Shown here: in pieces, positions 26,242 through 36,201 of the stretch | Layout: every line of letters begins with the position of its first letter | How positions within the stretch are numbered: the stretch's first letter is position 1 | Source of the DNA: Actinosynnema sp. ALI-1.44 | GTDB taxonomy: Bacteria > Actinomycetota > Actinomycetes > Mycobacteriales > Pseudonocardiaceae | Direction of reading: 5' to 3' | DNA length: 64,000 nucleotides | NCBI RefSeq assembly: GCF_001984155.1 | Contig: NZ_MTQO01000039.1 | Coordinates: 182,463 to 246,462, forward strand | Notes under the pieces: model-generated | Database searches by the model: none | Seen by the model: the letters and a program-made list of their open reading frames with translations, nothing else | Told to the model about the DNA's origin: nothing | Program-made: the position numbers and the translations under genes

Positions 26242-26286
26242 GATAGGACGGAAGTCCGAGCTGTTGCTGCCGAACCTGGAGCCTGA

Positions 26287-28374
26287 ATGTCGTCTCGCGT
26301 TGTCAGGCTCAGAGCGACCGCCCCACATGCGAACGGCGCGAACAAGTCGGCTGACCAGCGCCGGTACCGCCCCGAGTTGCAAGGACTGCGCGCACTGGCC
26401 GCCATCCTGGTCGTGGTATACCACATCTGGCTGGGACGGGTGTCCGGTGGTGTAGATGTCTTCTTCCTGATCTCCGGTTTTCTCGTGACCGGTCAGTTGG
26501 TTCGGTCTGCCCAGCGCGGTCCCGTTCTGTTCCGGCCGTTCTGGGACAAGTTGATCAAGCGTTTGTTCCCAGCGGCCTTGACTGTGCTGCTCATCATCGC
26601 GGTCGCCAGCATCCTGTTCCTGCCGCCGAACCGCTGGTTCCAGACGATCCGGGAGATCGCCGCCGCCGCCTTCTACCTGGAGAACTGGCAGCTGGCGATC
26701 GACTCGACCGACTACTACGCACAGAACGACGCGGCGAGCGTGGTGCAGCACTTCTGGTCACTGTCCATTCAAGGGCAGTTCTACCTCGTGTGGCCGCTGT
26801 TGGTAGGGATGGTCGTTCTGATCGCGCGCCTCATCAACCGGGCTGTCCGTTCCACCCTGTTCGTGGTTCTGCTCGTGGTGTTCGGGATGTCGCTGGCGTA
26901 CTCGATCCGGCTCACGGACGCGAACCAGCCCGTCGCCTACTTTCACTCGTTGACCCGGATATGGGAGTTCGCGCTCGGCGGCCTGCTTGCCTTGGCGATC
27001 GCGTCGATCCGGATGCCTCGCGGATCACGTGTGGTGCTGGGGTGGCTCGGAACGATCGGCCTGATGTCCTGCGGCATCGTGCTGCAGGTCGGCAGCCTTT
27101 TTCCGGGCTACCTGGCGCTGTGGCCGATCGTCACAGGCGCGCTGGTCCTGATCGCCGGCCAGACAGGTAGCCCGCACGGCGTCGACCGACTCCTCGGCTC
27201 ACGCCCCATGCAGTACGTGGGCAACCTCAGCTACAGCCTCTACCTGTGGCACTGGCCGGTGTTGGTGTTCTACCTCGTGATCCGCGGCCGCACCGAAGTC
27301 GAAGTTGTCGGCGGCCTCGGCGTGATCGGCCTTTCCTTCGTCCTGTCCGCTGCCACTTATCACCTCGTCGAGCAGCCACTACGACGCTCACACATGGGCG
27401 AACGAACTCGCTGGGGCGCTTACCGGTTCGGTGTCGCCATGATGATCCCCCTCCTGGCAACCGTCACCGCCTGGCAGTTCGTCAGTGCCCACAAAGCCAC
27501 CGCGTACGCGGCATCGGTGGACGATCCGGACCACCCAGGTGCCATGGCCATGAGCGAAGGCTTCGAGTACTGGGGCTCACCTGATCCTCCGCTCGTACCG
27601 CCCATGGTCGCACTACCCAACGAATGGGCTGCATTCACACCCAGCACCTGCTCCACATCAGCACACAGCGGCGAGCTACGCATCTGTTCCTCGACAGCGC
27701 CCGATCCCCCGGCCCGCCGTCTCGTGCTCGTGGGTGACTCGCACATCGGACAGTACGTCGGCGCTCTGCTCCCTGTCGCCGAACGCCGCAACTGGCAGCT
27801 CATCGTCATGACCCGAGGATCGTGCCCGTTCTCGACCAATTCCGAGACGACGCCCCACGACAAGCCGTGCGTCGAATGGAACGCCGCAGCCGTCACCGAG
27901 ATCATCGCCCTGCGCCCGGACGCGGTGTTCACGCTGGCCAGCCGCAACGTCCGAGTCGGGTTGACGGAGGAGACCCCTGTGGGATTCGTCGACCAGTGGC
28001 GGAGCCTGCAGCAAGCCGGAATCCCCGTGCTGGCGGTGCGAGACTGCCCACGCTACAGCTACGCGCCCTCAGAATGCGCGAACACCTACGGCACGGACGC
28101 ACCGCAATGCAACGCCCTGCGCGCCGAGATCATCCCTGCCGAACCTTCCTACACCAGGATCGCCGATCCGCCGTCCAATGTGTCCTTCTTGGACTTCAGC
28201 GACTACTTCTGCACCGACGAGCGCTGTCCACCCGTCATCGGCAACGTCCGGGTGTACATGGATGACAATCACATCACAGCCGCGTTCATGACCACCATGT
28301 CACCTTTGGTGGAACAGGCCATCGACAACGCGCTCGACGCCATACATCCTCCCTCAGCCGCCATAGACAACTGA
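26287..28374 (+). CDS. OafA/YrhL-like acyltransferase with C-terminal SGNH domain
   Basis: The protein has 695 residues from ATG 26287. The N-terminal acyltransferase-3 membrane domain (RYRPELQGLRALAAILVVVY with H following, GGVDVFFLISGFLV, FWSLSIQGQFYLVWPLLVG) has about ten helices. A periplasm-side SGNH-like domain starts near 450: LVLVGDSHIGQYVGALLPVA holds the catalytic Ser, and MDDNHITAAF the Asp/His pair. Such fusions O-acylate cell-surface polysaccharides or peptidoglycan. It stands alone, expressed from the motif-bearing promoter copy D. Confidence 0.9.
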   Translation: MSSRVVRLRATAPHANGANKSADQRRYRPELQGLRALAAILVVVYHIWLGRVSGGVDVFFLISGFLVTGQLVRSAQRGPVLFRPFWDKLIKRLFPAALTVLLIIAVASILFLPPNRWFQTIREIAAAAFYLENWQLAIDSTDYYAQNDAASVVQHFWSLSIQGQFYLVWPLLVGMVVLIARLINRAVRSTLFVVLLVVFGMSLAYSIRLTDANQPVAYFHSLTRIWEFALGGLLALAIASIRMPRGSRVVLGWLGTIGLMSCGIVLQVGSLFPGYLALWPIVTGALVLIAGQTGSPHGVDRLLGSRPMQYVGNLSYSLYLWHWPVLVFYLVIRGRTEVEVVGGLGVIGLSFVLSAATYHLVEQPLRRSHMGERTRWGAYRFGVAMMIPLLATVTAWQFVSAHKATAYAASVDDPDHPGAMAMSEGFEYWGSPDPPLVPPMVALPNEWAAFTPSTCSTSAHSGELRICSSTAPDPPARRLVLVGDSHIGQYVGALLPVAERRNWQLIVMTRGSCPFSTNSETTPHDKPCVEWNAAAVTEIIALRPDAVFTLASRNVRVGLTEETPVGFVDQWRSLQQAGIPVLAVRDCPRYSYAPSECANTYGTDAPQCNALRAEIIPAEPSYTRIADPPSNVSFLDFSDYFCTDERCPPVIGNVRVYMDDNHITAAFMTTMSPLVEQAIDNALDAIHPPSAAIDN

Positions 28375-28739
28375 CGAGGCACCACGTGACCTACCGGCCG
28401 CCAGGGCACGTGAGGGCTTCTGGCTACGGTTTCCTTGTCCGTCCTGACGAACATCCGTGACCAGGCGGTGCGGTGAGTCCGTGGACTCACCGCACCGGAT
28501 CACGGCCGGTGATGGCTCGCCCTGCCTCGACCCACCGAGGCGGTGAATCCGCGTCCGGCACACCTGTGCACCCACTGGGCGTGAAGCACGTGCAGTCTCA
28601 GCTGCGCCTGCCCACGGAGCAGCTGCCGGTACATGTGCTCCACGCAGGACATCCTCCTCAGCCGTGTGACCTGACCGGTGAGGTTGAAGCTCGGCCGCAC
28701 AGACGCGATCTGATGGGACACCGAGGTGTGCCTGGCGTG
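28375..28739. other. no clear gene
   Basis: The region between the convergent acyltransferase and carbonic anhydrase genes holds only short frames. A minus-strand frame around 28500-28720 has a plausible-looking composition (LTGQVTRLRRMSCVEHMYRQ) but no start site or known family. Confidence 0.4.
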
Positions 28740-29381
28740 TCAGATGCTGCTGGCTTCTTGCGTACGCAGACCGCGGCTGGTGACCACGCGGGCGCTCCCG
28801 TCGGCCAAGCGGTACGACAAGCCGACCACGGCCGCCCTACCCGCCGTGACCTGGTCAGCGAGGACCCTGGACCGGTCCACAAGCAGGTCGACAGTGTGAC
28901 GAATGTGCTCGGCGATGATGTCGTCGTCCTCGACAAAGCCAGCGGCCCGAGCAGCCAGCACGCTCGGCGTGACACGTTCGATGACATCACGCACATACCC
29001 CGTTGAGCTCACGCCATCGGTCAGGGCAGCGCGAGTGGCCGCGACCGCGCCGCACGAATCGTGCCCCAGCACCACCACCAGCGAGCAGTCCAACACACTG
29101 ACCGCGTACTCGATACTGCCCAAAACCTCTGCTCCCACCACGTGCCCCGCAGTCCGCACGACGAACAAGTCACCGAGCCCGCGGTCGAAAATGATCTCGG
29201 CAGCTAACCGCGAATCCGAACAGCCAAACAACACAGCAAACGGCCGCTGCCCGGGTGCGGTCTCGGCACGTCGAATGGCGTCCTGGTTAGGATGCTCCGG
29301 CGCACCGGCGACAAAGCGCCCATTACCGGTCAACAGCAGGTCAAAGGCCTCGGACGGGGTCACCTGCGGCGCATGCGTCAT
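28740..29381 (-). CDS. beta-class carbonic anhydrase
   Basis: The protein has 213 residues from ATG 29381. Zinc ligands are visible: Cys54 in C-S-D-S-R, with Asp56 and Arg58 forming the gating dyad, and His107 and Cys110 in GHDSCGAV. The surrounding AVLFGCSDSR and VVRTAGHVV blocks are canonical. It interconverts CO2 and bicarbonate in the cytoplasm. No partner gene shares its transcript. A SulP transporter lies 8 kb away. Confidence 0.93.
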   Translation of the reverse strand: MTHAPQVTPSEAFDLLLTGNGRFVAGAPEHPNQDAIRRAETAPGQRPFAVLFGCSDSRLAAEIIFDRGLGDLFVVRTAGHVVGAEVLGSIEYAVSVLDCSLVVVLGHDSCGAVAATRAALTDGVSSTGYVRDVIERVTPSVLAARAAGFVEDDDIIAEHIRHTVDLLVDRSRVLADQVTAGRAAVVGLSYRLADGSARVVTSRGLRTQEASSI

Positions 29382-29663
29382 GAACGCAGACTACCGTCCA
29401 CGAACCGGCAAAACGGACACACGTAGAGATCATCCCAACCGACACCGGCTCACGGCTGACTCGAGCCGCGCATCGGAACCGCAACGTCACTGACGCGAAC
29501 CGCCGATTCGGCGACGGATGTAAGGCGGGCGGGTTGGTTCATGCTGGCGAGGCGGCCAACCAACGCCGCCCGTGTGGGCACACTGTTCGGTACGTCCGGT
29601 CGGCATGGACTGTGGCGCCTTGCGGATCAGCGTGATCCCGCCAGCACCCACATCGAGCAGTGT

Positions 29664-30140
29664 CTACCAGCCAGTGCGGAGGCGTTGCCTGATCGCCGGT
29701 TTACCGTCGACTCGGAGAGCAGCAGGTGGCGACTTGGCTTTGCGGCCGGTGCCGTCGTGGGCGAGGGTGAACGGCTCGTCGGCGGCGAGCAGTCGAACCC
29801 CGGCGCGTTCGAGGCGGCCCTCAATGTCGGTGGCGATGTAGGTGCGGCGGGCGATGCGGTCGATGGATTCGCAGATGACGAAGTCGAAGCGCCGGTCGGC
29901 GCGTTCGGCTTCGGCGAGCAGGCCCTGGATTCCACCGTCACGCGGGATCGGGATGTCGAACTGCTCATGCGCGGCGCTCTTGCCGCGGGCGTCAAGTTCT
30001 TTGCGACCGGACTCGATGTCGTAGAAGTGCGCCACGATTAGCGCGCACCTAGGGCAGCACGAGCTGCGAGGCTCGGAGCTGCCGGGGCAATGACAGGGTC
30101 GGGTCCTGCTGGGCGTAGATCAAATTGCGCCCCGCCTAAG
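29664..30140 (-). pseudogene. serine recombinase (large resolvase), N-terminal remnant
   Basis: Minus-strand reading starts with YAQQDPTLSLPRQLRAS, a piece of the resolvase N-terminal domain (D-P-x-x-S-L-x-R-Q). It shifts frame after a TAG near 30050 and continues VAHFYDIESGRKELDARG, IPIPRDGGIQGLLAEAERAD, FVICESIDRIARRTYIATDI, GVRLLAADEP. The start, the catalytic Ser segment and the whole C-terminal DNA-binding part are missing. It cannot be active. Confidence 0.75.
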
Positions 30141-30544
30141 CGAAGCGCAGCAACCGAGGCCGTACGGTGGCTGCATGCCTGCGGCGCAGAGGTGGGCGAT
30201 GCCGAGAAAGTCCTGTGGGACGGCGGTGGTGAGAGTGGTGACGCGGACGGAATCTCTTGTAGCTCTTACTCCGTGGTCGCGTGCCGCAGATGCTCTAGCG
30301 TGGCCAGCACCGGTCGACCAACACCAGCTTGTACCTCGCTACCCGCACCGACCGCCCGCTGCCGCGGACGGTGCTCCCGGCGAGCGTCTTGCCGCGCCTG
30401 CCACACCGGCCTGACCTCGGCCACCAACCTCGCGATCACCCGAGCCAACAACCCCGTCACCCGACGACTCGACAACAGCCCAGCACGACTCATACCAAGA
30501 TCATCCCAGTTTCAAGATCACCAACCACACACGAGGTCGTTAGG
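30141..30544. other. no clear gene
   Basis: A minus-strand frame ending near 30130 reads VTTLTTAVPQDFLGIAHLCA followed by GMQPPYGL. Another includes YKLVLVDRCWP, faintly like a TnpB C-terminus. Neither is long enough to name. Confidence 0.3.
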
Positions 30545-31005
30545 CTGGCCGGACGGTGGCGCGGGATCCGAAGGGCAACGCCCCCGCCTATCACTTCGAC
30601 GGCGAAGCTCGTCAAAGCAAGGCGGCGGACGTGCTACGGCATGAGCAGTCGCGGGAGCGGAACGCCAACGCGACATTCAAAGCCACCACCGACGGGTTAA
30701 ACAGCACCAGCAAGAACACCTACGACCCGCTCAACAACCTGATCGACACCGAACTGCCGACCGGCGCGAAGAACACTATCGGCTACACCGCGGCGACACA
30801 CCCCCGCACTCGCCGACGTCCTTGACAGACCCCGCCGGACGGGAAGTAGTCGTGCGCGAAAATGACGGGCCAGGCAATCTGAGAAGTCCGCTCGACCGGA
30901 CAGAACGCCGATCTACGTCCGCACCTACAACTGCCCGAACGGCACACTGGCGACGGCGAAGGACGGCAACGGCAACATCACGATCGTCAAAGTGTGGCAG
31001 CCTTG
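30545..31005 (+). pseudogene. RHS/YD-repeat protein relic, 3' part
   Basis: Pieces of YD-repeat coding sequence occur in shifting frames: NTYDPLNNLIDTELPTGAKN then TIGYTA, LTDPAGREVVVRENDGPGNL, and NGTLATAKDGNGNITIVKVW then QP and a stop. This is the pattern of teneurin/RHS repeats. No start and at least two frame changes are seen. It is followed 11 bases later by a small membrane gene, as in toxin-immunity arrangements. Confidence 0.6.
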
Positions 31006-31016
31006 AGGACTTGCTG

Positions 31017-31244
31017 ATGTTCAACGATGTTGACTCTCGACGAAAGGGTCTTCGAGCAGTGAACAAGGCGATGAGCAGTAGAGTCACATTGCTTGTTACT
31101 GCGGTCCTAACCATGCTCGCGGTTCTATTTGGGCTACAAGGACTGTTCAGTAAGGTGGTCGCGATCATTTTGACACTCATCATCATATTCGCGGGAGTCA
31201 CACTCGCCGCATACTTCGACAGATCCGCAAAACGCGGTAGATAG
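31017..31244 (+). CDS. small membrane protein, possible orphan immunity protein
   Basis: The protein has 75 residues from ATG 31017, after TTGAGGA. A charged N-terminus precedes two hydrophobic segments (RVTLLVTAVLTMLAVLFGLQ, VVAIILTLIIIFAGVTLAAY) and a basic tail. Codon use is unlike its neighbours (frequent ATT, CTA, TTG, ACA), a common mark of RHS-linked cassettes acquired by transfer. Position right after an RHS relic suggests an immunity gene left after toxin loss. This is an inference; no family is recognised. Confidence 0.5.
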   Translation: MFNDVDSRRKGLRAVNKAMSSRVTLLVTAVLTMLAVLFGLQGLFSKVVAIILTLIIIFAGVTLAAYFDRSAKRGR

Positions 31245-31605
31245 GCATCTCACTTGATTCAGGTAGGCGTACGCCTCAACGCCTATCCCGTTGACATCCG
31301 TCACGACGAAACAACCTAAGTTCCCTTACAGGCCAGCCCCACACAGCTCATCCCCACGCAGCAGGTCCGCCCGCGCACCTCCGCCAGAGCTGATCGCCCG
31401 CCGTCACATCGACAGGACGTTAGATGATCTTATCGTTGGCCTGCGGCCGCGCGCCCCCGCAAAGGCCAATTGGATTGGGCGCCGACCTGGGGATACGTAA
31501 TTGGTGGCATCACCTGATCAGCGGGGACAATCGTTTCCGCAGGATCTGCCGACGCGCGCATTTCGTCGAGTTGACAGGTGTGCCGTGCGGTGTTTTGCTG
31601 AATAT
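31245..31605. other. no clear gene
   Basis: AT-richer intergenic DNA between the orphan membrane gene and the PH-like gene. No frame with a credible start or known motif is seen. Confidence 0.4.
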
Positions 31606-31947
31606 ATGGCCGACACTGCACTCTATGACGATGGCCGTGTGGTTCTGGACGCGGAGGGGGTGACGCTGCGGCGCTACTATTTCCCGGTCGCCACGAGCAA
31701 GCGGATTCCGTATGACAAGATCCGCGGATTCGAAGCCCGGCCGATGGGATGGCTGACCGGCAAGGGACGCGGCTGGGGTTCGGCACATCCGCGTTACTGG
31801 CTTCCACTGGACACCAGCCGGCCGAAGAAGGACACGCTGGTGGTGCTGGACACCGGCCACTACGTGCGGCCCGCGTTCTCGCCGGACGACCCCGACCGTG
31901 TGATCGAGCTGCTGCGCGACCGCACGAGGACGGCTTCGGGTTCGTAG
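31606..31947 (+). CDS. PH-domain-like hypothetical protein, 113 aa
   Basis: ATG 31606 is chosen because the clean, genome-typical composition starts there; no strong ribosome binding site is visible. The alternation of short beta strands (LYDDGRVVLDAEGVTLRRYY, KRIPYDKIRGFEARPMG, KDTLVVLDTGHYVRPAFSPD) with a C-terminal helix (DPDRVIELLRDRTR) is that of bacterial PH-like domains. No membrane segment is seen. It is convergent with the last gene of the RiPP operon, and the stop codons are only 3 bases apart. Confidence 0.55.
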   Translation: MADTALYDDGRVVLDAEGVTLRRYYFPVATSKRIPYDKIRGFEARPMGWLTGKGRGWGSAHPRYWLPLDTSRPKKDTLVVLDTGHYVRPAFSPDDPDRVIELLRDRTRTASGS

Positions 31948-31949
31948 CT

Positions 31950-32813
31950 TCACCGGCAAGCGGATCGGATGGCTTCCGCGGCGCCGTCGGCGTCCTCCAC
32001 GGTGAGCACGAACCGCACGCCGTCGCCCAGGGTGAGCCGCAGTCCCGGACCACGGCGGAGATTGAGTGCCGCATGACCCAGTAGGCGGAGACTGCCGCGG
32101 TATCCCCAGCCGCCATGGTGACGTGGGTCGACGTTGACGACCGCGACGGCTCGGACATCGTTCAGTCGGATGGTCGTCCGTGGCCACCGTAACGGACCGC
32201 CGTAGGCGATCCGTAGATGCGATGCGGTCACTTGCACCCGGATCTCGGCCAGCGCCAGGATGCTGACGCCGCCTGCCGCCAGGACCACACCGGCAGCCGG
32301 GTGAACGATGGCGCCGAGCGCGACAGCGGCGAGGAGAAAAGCCGCGCCTGCCGGAATGGCGAACCGTGACCGGCAACCTCCCTCCCAACGAACGATCGCG
32401 GAGCCCGGCGGCACGGGGGAAGGCCGGCTCAATGCGGCCAGCGGGCTGAGGAGCGCCAGCACGACCACGGCGACGAGCAGCGCCACCGGGAGCCGCGGCT
32501 GCCCGGAGGGGGCGTTGGCGACAGCGACGAGCACGCCGAGTCCACCGAACAGAACGCCGACGAACACGGCGGTGGCACGCCACCAAGCGTGCCAGGCGAG
32601 GCGATCGGCGACCAAAGCCAGCGCCGCTCCTGCGGCGGCGATGCCGCCGGTGACCGCCCAAGCAGCCACACCCGGCAGCGTGCCATCGGGGTAACCGGCC
32701 GAGTTCCAGTGCACGACCAAAGATCCTTCGTTGATCATGAACGGTACCGTGGCCGCCGCTACCAGCAGACAGGCACCGGAGGTGACGGTCAGGCGCGCCG
32801 GTGGACGACTCAT
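31950..32813 (-). CDS. polytopic membrane protein, last gene of the RiPP operon
   Basis: The protein has 287 residues; ATG 32813 overlaps the stop of the peptidase gene (ATGA). Six or so hydrophobic segments occupy residues 10-195. They include an N-terminal DUF1648-like opening (MINEGSLVVHWNSAGYPDG, resembling the P-x-x-x-P-x-H-W-x-x-x-G motif), then pairs of helices (LLVAVVVLALLSPLAALS, AGAAFLLAAVALGAIVH). The C-terminal about 90 residues look like a soluble beta domain (IRVQVTASHLRIAYGGPLRW). Membership in the operon suggests a role in export or self-protection, which is inference. Confidence 0.7.
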   Translation of the reverse strand: MSRPPARLTVTSGACLLVAAATVPFMINEGSLVVHWNSAGYPDGTLPGVAAWAVTGGIAAAGAALALVADRLAWHAWWRATAVFVGVLFGGLGVLVAVANAPSGQPRLPVALLVAVVVLALLSPLAALSRPSPVPPGSAIVRWEGGCRSRFAIPAGAAFLLAAVALGAIVHPAAGVVLAAGGVSILALAEIRVQVTASHLRIAYGGPLRWPRTTIRLNDVRAVAVVNVDPRHHGGWGYRGSLRLLGHAALNLRRGPGLRLTLGDGVRFVLTVEDADGAAEAIRSACR

Positions 32814-34327
32814 CGTCCGGCGAACGAAGAAAAGGACGCCACGACAGGGGAATCGTACCCGCACATCGTGTTCGGCGCGGGTATGGCGAGATCGATCAAA
32901 TACGCCGTCACCGCCCGGTCAACGCACGCGCTGCCGCGGCCGTAGGCTGTGTGCCCGTCGCCATCGAAGCTCAGCAGGACGGCCTGTCCGAGTTGGACTG
33001 TCATGGCCTTGGCGCCGCGGTACGGCGTCGCGGTGTCGTGCAGCGTCCCGATCACGAGGGCAGGTGGGCCGGAGGACTGCCAGGTGAACGGTCCTTCGAA
33101 ATCCTCGGCCGGGTTGACCCGGAGCAGACCGGCGGGCAGGCTCGAGTAGACGTTGAGTGGTCCGAAGGTGGGAGCGGTTGCCGCCGCTCGCTGTGCCGCA
33201 AGAACGAAGGCAGCGACAGAGGACGGATAGTCGCGATCGGCGGCGGTGATCGCGAGGAAGGCGTCGGGCCATTGCTCGTAGGAACCGTCGGCCGAACGCC
33301 CGCGGAAGACGTCCGAGGCGAGTTGGAGCAGGCTACCGTCGCCCGCCTCCGCCTGGGCCAGAGCGAGTCCGAGGAACGGCCAGCTCTGCCGCGCGTACAA
33401 GGCCGCTTGAACTCCGGTGACGAGCACGTAGGCGTTGACAGGCCGTGCAGGATCGCCGCTGGGCGCGGCCAATGGCTTCCGGCGGACCGTCGCGAGCAAG
33501 CCGTGGAACCGCCGCTCTGCGTCACCGGTCAGCGAACACTCCGCAGGGGTCTCGTCGCAGTGGTGAAAGAACCGGCGCAGGCCGTTCTCGAAGCCACGCG
33601 CCTGCTCGATGTCCTTGCCCAACGGGTCCCTCGCGGTCTGCACCGGGTCGACCGCGCCGTCGAGAGCCATCGCGCGCAACCGGTGGGGGAACAGGCTGCT
33701 GTAGGTGGCGCCGAGATAAGTGCCGTAGGAGAAGCCCAGGTAACTGATCTGTTCGGCGCCGAGCGCCGAGCGGATGGTATCGAGATCTCTGGCGGCGTAT
33801 GCGGTTGTCAGCAGAGGCAGGTCTCCGCCGGACTCGTAGGCACAACCGGCTGCCGTGCGGACGGCGTGCTGGACGAGGCCGGGCAGGTCCCGAAGGGTGG
33901 GGAACGGATTCGTCCGGACTGCCGCCGCGTCGCGGGACCCATCGTCGATGCACCGCACCGGTCCGCTCTCGCCGACTCCGCGCGGATCGAAGCTGACCAG
34001 GTCGAACCTCTCCGCCACTGTGGACAGCTGGCCACCGGCGGCGATCGGGAGATATCGCACGCCGGAATTGCCTGGGCCGCCTGGATTGACCACCAGGGTT
34101 CCCACTCTGCTGGCCGGGTCGCGGGCGGGCAACCGGATCACTGAGAGCGTGCGCTGTCCGGATGACGGGCGCCGGTAATCGTTGGGGACGGGGATCCGGG
34201 CACACTCATAGGGCGCCGGGGCGTGAGCACACCGTTGCCAGGCAAGAGATGTCGTTGCTGAGACAGGTCTGAGACCAGTGGTACCGAGAACGAGGACGCT
34301 GGTCAGCACAGCGCTCGCCCGCCTCAC
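32810..34327 (-). CDS. secreted alpha/beta serine peptidase (tripeptidyl aminopeptidase-like)
   Basis: The protein has 505 residues. GTG 34327 overlaps the ABC gene's TGA and has GGAG 8 bases upstream. It opens with RR and a hydrophobic stretch (ASAVLTSVLVLGTTG), a secretion signal. The fold is that of the SlpD/SlpE/Tap family: oxyanion NPGGPGNSG near residue 85, nucleophile Ser200 in GFSYGTYLG, and a C-terminal TAP domain (PALVIGTLHDTATPYRGAKA with D, then GDGHTAYG with the catalytic His). In this operon it is the obvious candidate to cleave the leader from, or trim, the exported peptide (inference). Confidence 0.85.
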   Translation of the reverse strand: MRRASAVLTSVLVLGTTGLRPVSATTSLAWQRCAHAPAPYECARIPVPNDYRRPSSGQRTLSVIRLPARDPASRVGTLVVNPGGPGNSGVRYLPIAAGGQLSTVAERFDLVSFDPRGVGESGPVRCIDDGSRDAAAVRTNPFPTLRDLPGLVQHAVRTAAGCAYESGGDLPLLTTAYAARDLDTIRSALGAEQISYLGFSYGTYLGATYSSLFPHRLRAMALDGAVDPVQTARDPLGKDIEQARGFENGLRRFFHHCDETPAECSLTGDAERRFHGLLATVRRKPLAAPSGDPARPVNAYVLVTGVQAALYARQSWPFLGLALAQAEAGDGSLLQLASDVFRGRSADGSYEQWPDAFLAITAADRDYPSSVAAFVLAAQRAAATAPTFGPLNVYSSLPAGLLRVNPAEDFEGPFTWQSSGPPALVIGTLHDTATPYRGAKAMTVQLGQAVLLSFDGDGHTAYGRGSACVDRAVTAYLIDLAIPAPNTMCGYDSPVVASFSSFAGR

Positions 34328-36201
34328 CCTGAGTTCTCCGCCCACTGGTAGGCCTGGGCCTGGTCGGTGTACATCCGGCAGTACAGCCCTTGTTCTCGCA
34401 TGAGCTGGTCATGACTGCCCACCTCGACGACCTGCCCGCCGTCGAGCACGTAGATCACGTCGGCGGCGCGGACAGTCGAGAACCGGTGCGAGATCAGCAG
34501 CGTCGTCTTGTCCTGCGTCGATCTGACGATGTCGTCGAAGAACCGGCGCTCGGCCTGTGGGTCCAGAGCGGCAGTGGGCTCGTCGAGCACCACAAGCGGG
34601 GCGTCACGGAACAACACCCGGGCGAGCGCGAGCCTTTGCCACTGCCCCACCGACAGCTCCACGCCCCCGTCGAAGACCGTGCCGAGCTGGGTGTCGTACT
34701 TGTCGGGCAACGCGAGGACGAACTCGTGCGCGCCCGCCCTTCGAGCGGCGGACCGCACGGAATCGTCGTCGGGTGTGCGGCTGGTGTCGCCGATCGAGAT
34801 GTTCTCGGCCACCGTGAACAGGTAGCGGCCGTAGTCCTGGAACATCACGCTGATCATCCGCCGGGTCCGGGTCTCGTCGAGACCGGTGAGGTCGGCGCCG
34901 TCCCAGGTCACCTCTCCGGAGTCCGGCCGGTACAGTCCACAGAGGATTTTCGCGAGCGTGGTCTTTCCTGATCCGTTGGCACCGACGAGCGCCACGACCT
35001 GCCCCGGTTCGATGATCAGGTCCACGCCGTCGAGTGCCGGCCTGGTCGTGCGCGGGTAGCTGAAGCGGACCGACTTGAGCTCGATCCTGCCGACACGGTG
35101 CACCGGCTGTCCGGCGGGGGGCTGTGTCTGCCGGGCAGCACGCACGAACGTCCGGTAGTCCTCGACGAAGAGGGAGCTCTCGTGCAACTGGCCGAAACCC
35201 AGCGCCAGTGTGTTCAGCACACCCGCGATCTGCACGACAGCGACCGCCCCGACGGCCGTACCGGCATAGCTGAGCTGTCCGGCGGCGACCAGGCCGAACA
35301 GCACAGCCAGGCTGGCGACCACGCAGATCGCCAGCAACACGCCACCGAGGGCCGACCGGGCCACAGCGGTTCTGGTGAGACGCCGCAGTGCGGTCACCCG
35401 CCGGTCGAACACGGCGTTGCCGCGCTCCCGCAGGTGTGGCTCCAGATCGTAGGCCCGCACCTCGGCCAGCGCCGACCGGTTGATCAACAGTGATCGCAGG
35501 TAGTACCGGAACCGTTCGGCCTGGTTGAACCCGGTGGCGAACCGGTGGTAGGACCGGCTTGTGGCCCGCTGCACGGCGAGCAGCGGAACCAGCAACAGGA
35601 TCACCGAGACGATCAGCAGCGGCTGCAACGCCATCACGACTGCGACCAGGCCCGCCAACGCCGTGACAGCGCCGAGGATTCCCAGCAGGCCCTGCACGAT
35701 GACCAAGGGCCGGCCGCCCGCGTTCTGCGCGCGGTTGAGCCTGTCATGGAACTCCGGGTCGTCGAAGGACCGCAGGTCGGCGTCGCGTGCGACGTCGAGG
35801 ACACGTTCGAAGACGAACCAGGTCGTTCGCTCGATCAGCAAGGGTCTGCCCGCTGCGACGCACAACTGCGTGGTCGCGAGCACAGCGAGCGCGGCTCCGA
35901 GGAGCGCCAGCCCCGGTAGTAGCTGGTCCAGCGCCTGCCCAACCGAACCCGCCTGGGCTGAACCCGGCTGCCCCGCGGCAGCTTCCAGCACGACCTTCAG
36001 CGCGAGCAGCATGCCTGCCTGTGCGGCCGCAGCGACCACGAACAATGACACGACAGCCACGCATCCGCCGCGTGATGCCGTCCACAACAGACGAACGCAG
36101 GCGCCCAACAGCGAACCGAAGCCGCGCAGTGTCCGCCGGCCTTCAAAAGATTCCCACCCGACCCGGCGCAACCGATTGACAGAGTCACTTCCTTTCGTCA
36201 C
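34324..36201 (-). CDS. ABC exporter, fused membrane and ATPase domains
   Basis: The protein has 625 residues. GTG 36201 overlaps the methyltransferase stop (GTGA); earlier in-frame codons lie inside that gene. The membrane domain has up to six helices (VAVVSLFVVAAAAQAGMLLA, LALLGAALAVLATTQLCVAA, LAGLVAVVMALQPLLIVSVI and others). The nucleotide-binding domain has Walker A G-A-N-G-S-G-K-T-T at about 404, signature LSVGQWQR near 515, and Walker B LVVLDEPTAALD near 536. No N-terminal C39 peptidase domain is present, so leader removal must be done by another enzyme, presumably the peptidase encoded next. It is the likely exporter of the modified peptide. Confidence 0.9.
   Translation of the reverse strand: MTKGSDSVNRLRRVGWESFEGRRTLRGFGSLLGACVRLLWTASRGGCVAVVSLFVVAAAAQAGMLLALKVVLEAAAGQPGSAQAGSVGQALDQLLPGLALLGAALAVLATTQLCVAAGRPLLIERTTWFVFERVLDVARDADLRSFDDPEFHDRLNRAQNAGGRPLVIVQGLLGILGAVTALAGLVAVVMALQPLLIVSVILLLVPLLAVQRATSRSYHRFATGFNQAERFRYYLRSLLINRSALAEVRAYDLEPHLRERGNAVFDRRVTALRRLTRTAVARSALGGVLLAICVVASLAVLFGLVAAGQLSYAGTAVGAVAVVQIAGVLNTLALGFGQLHESSLFVEDYRTFVRAARQTQPPAGQPVHRVGRIELKSVRFSYPRTTRPALDGVDLIIEPGQVVALVGANGSGKTTLAKILCGLYRPDSGEVTWDGADLTGLDETRTRRMISVMFQDYGRYLFTVAENISIGDTSRTPDDDSVRSAARRAGAHEFVLALPDKYDTQLGTVFDGGVELSVGQWQRLALARVLFRDAPLVVLDEPTAALDPQAERRFFDDIVRSTQDKTTLLISHRFSTVRAADVIYVLDGGQVVEVGSHDQLMREQGLYCRMYTDQAQAYQWAENSG

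Noticed and set aside
28473..29006. Plus-strand frame overlapping the carbonic anhydrase
   Set aside because: Antisense to a gene with intact zinc ligands; no supporting signal.
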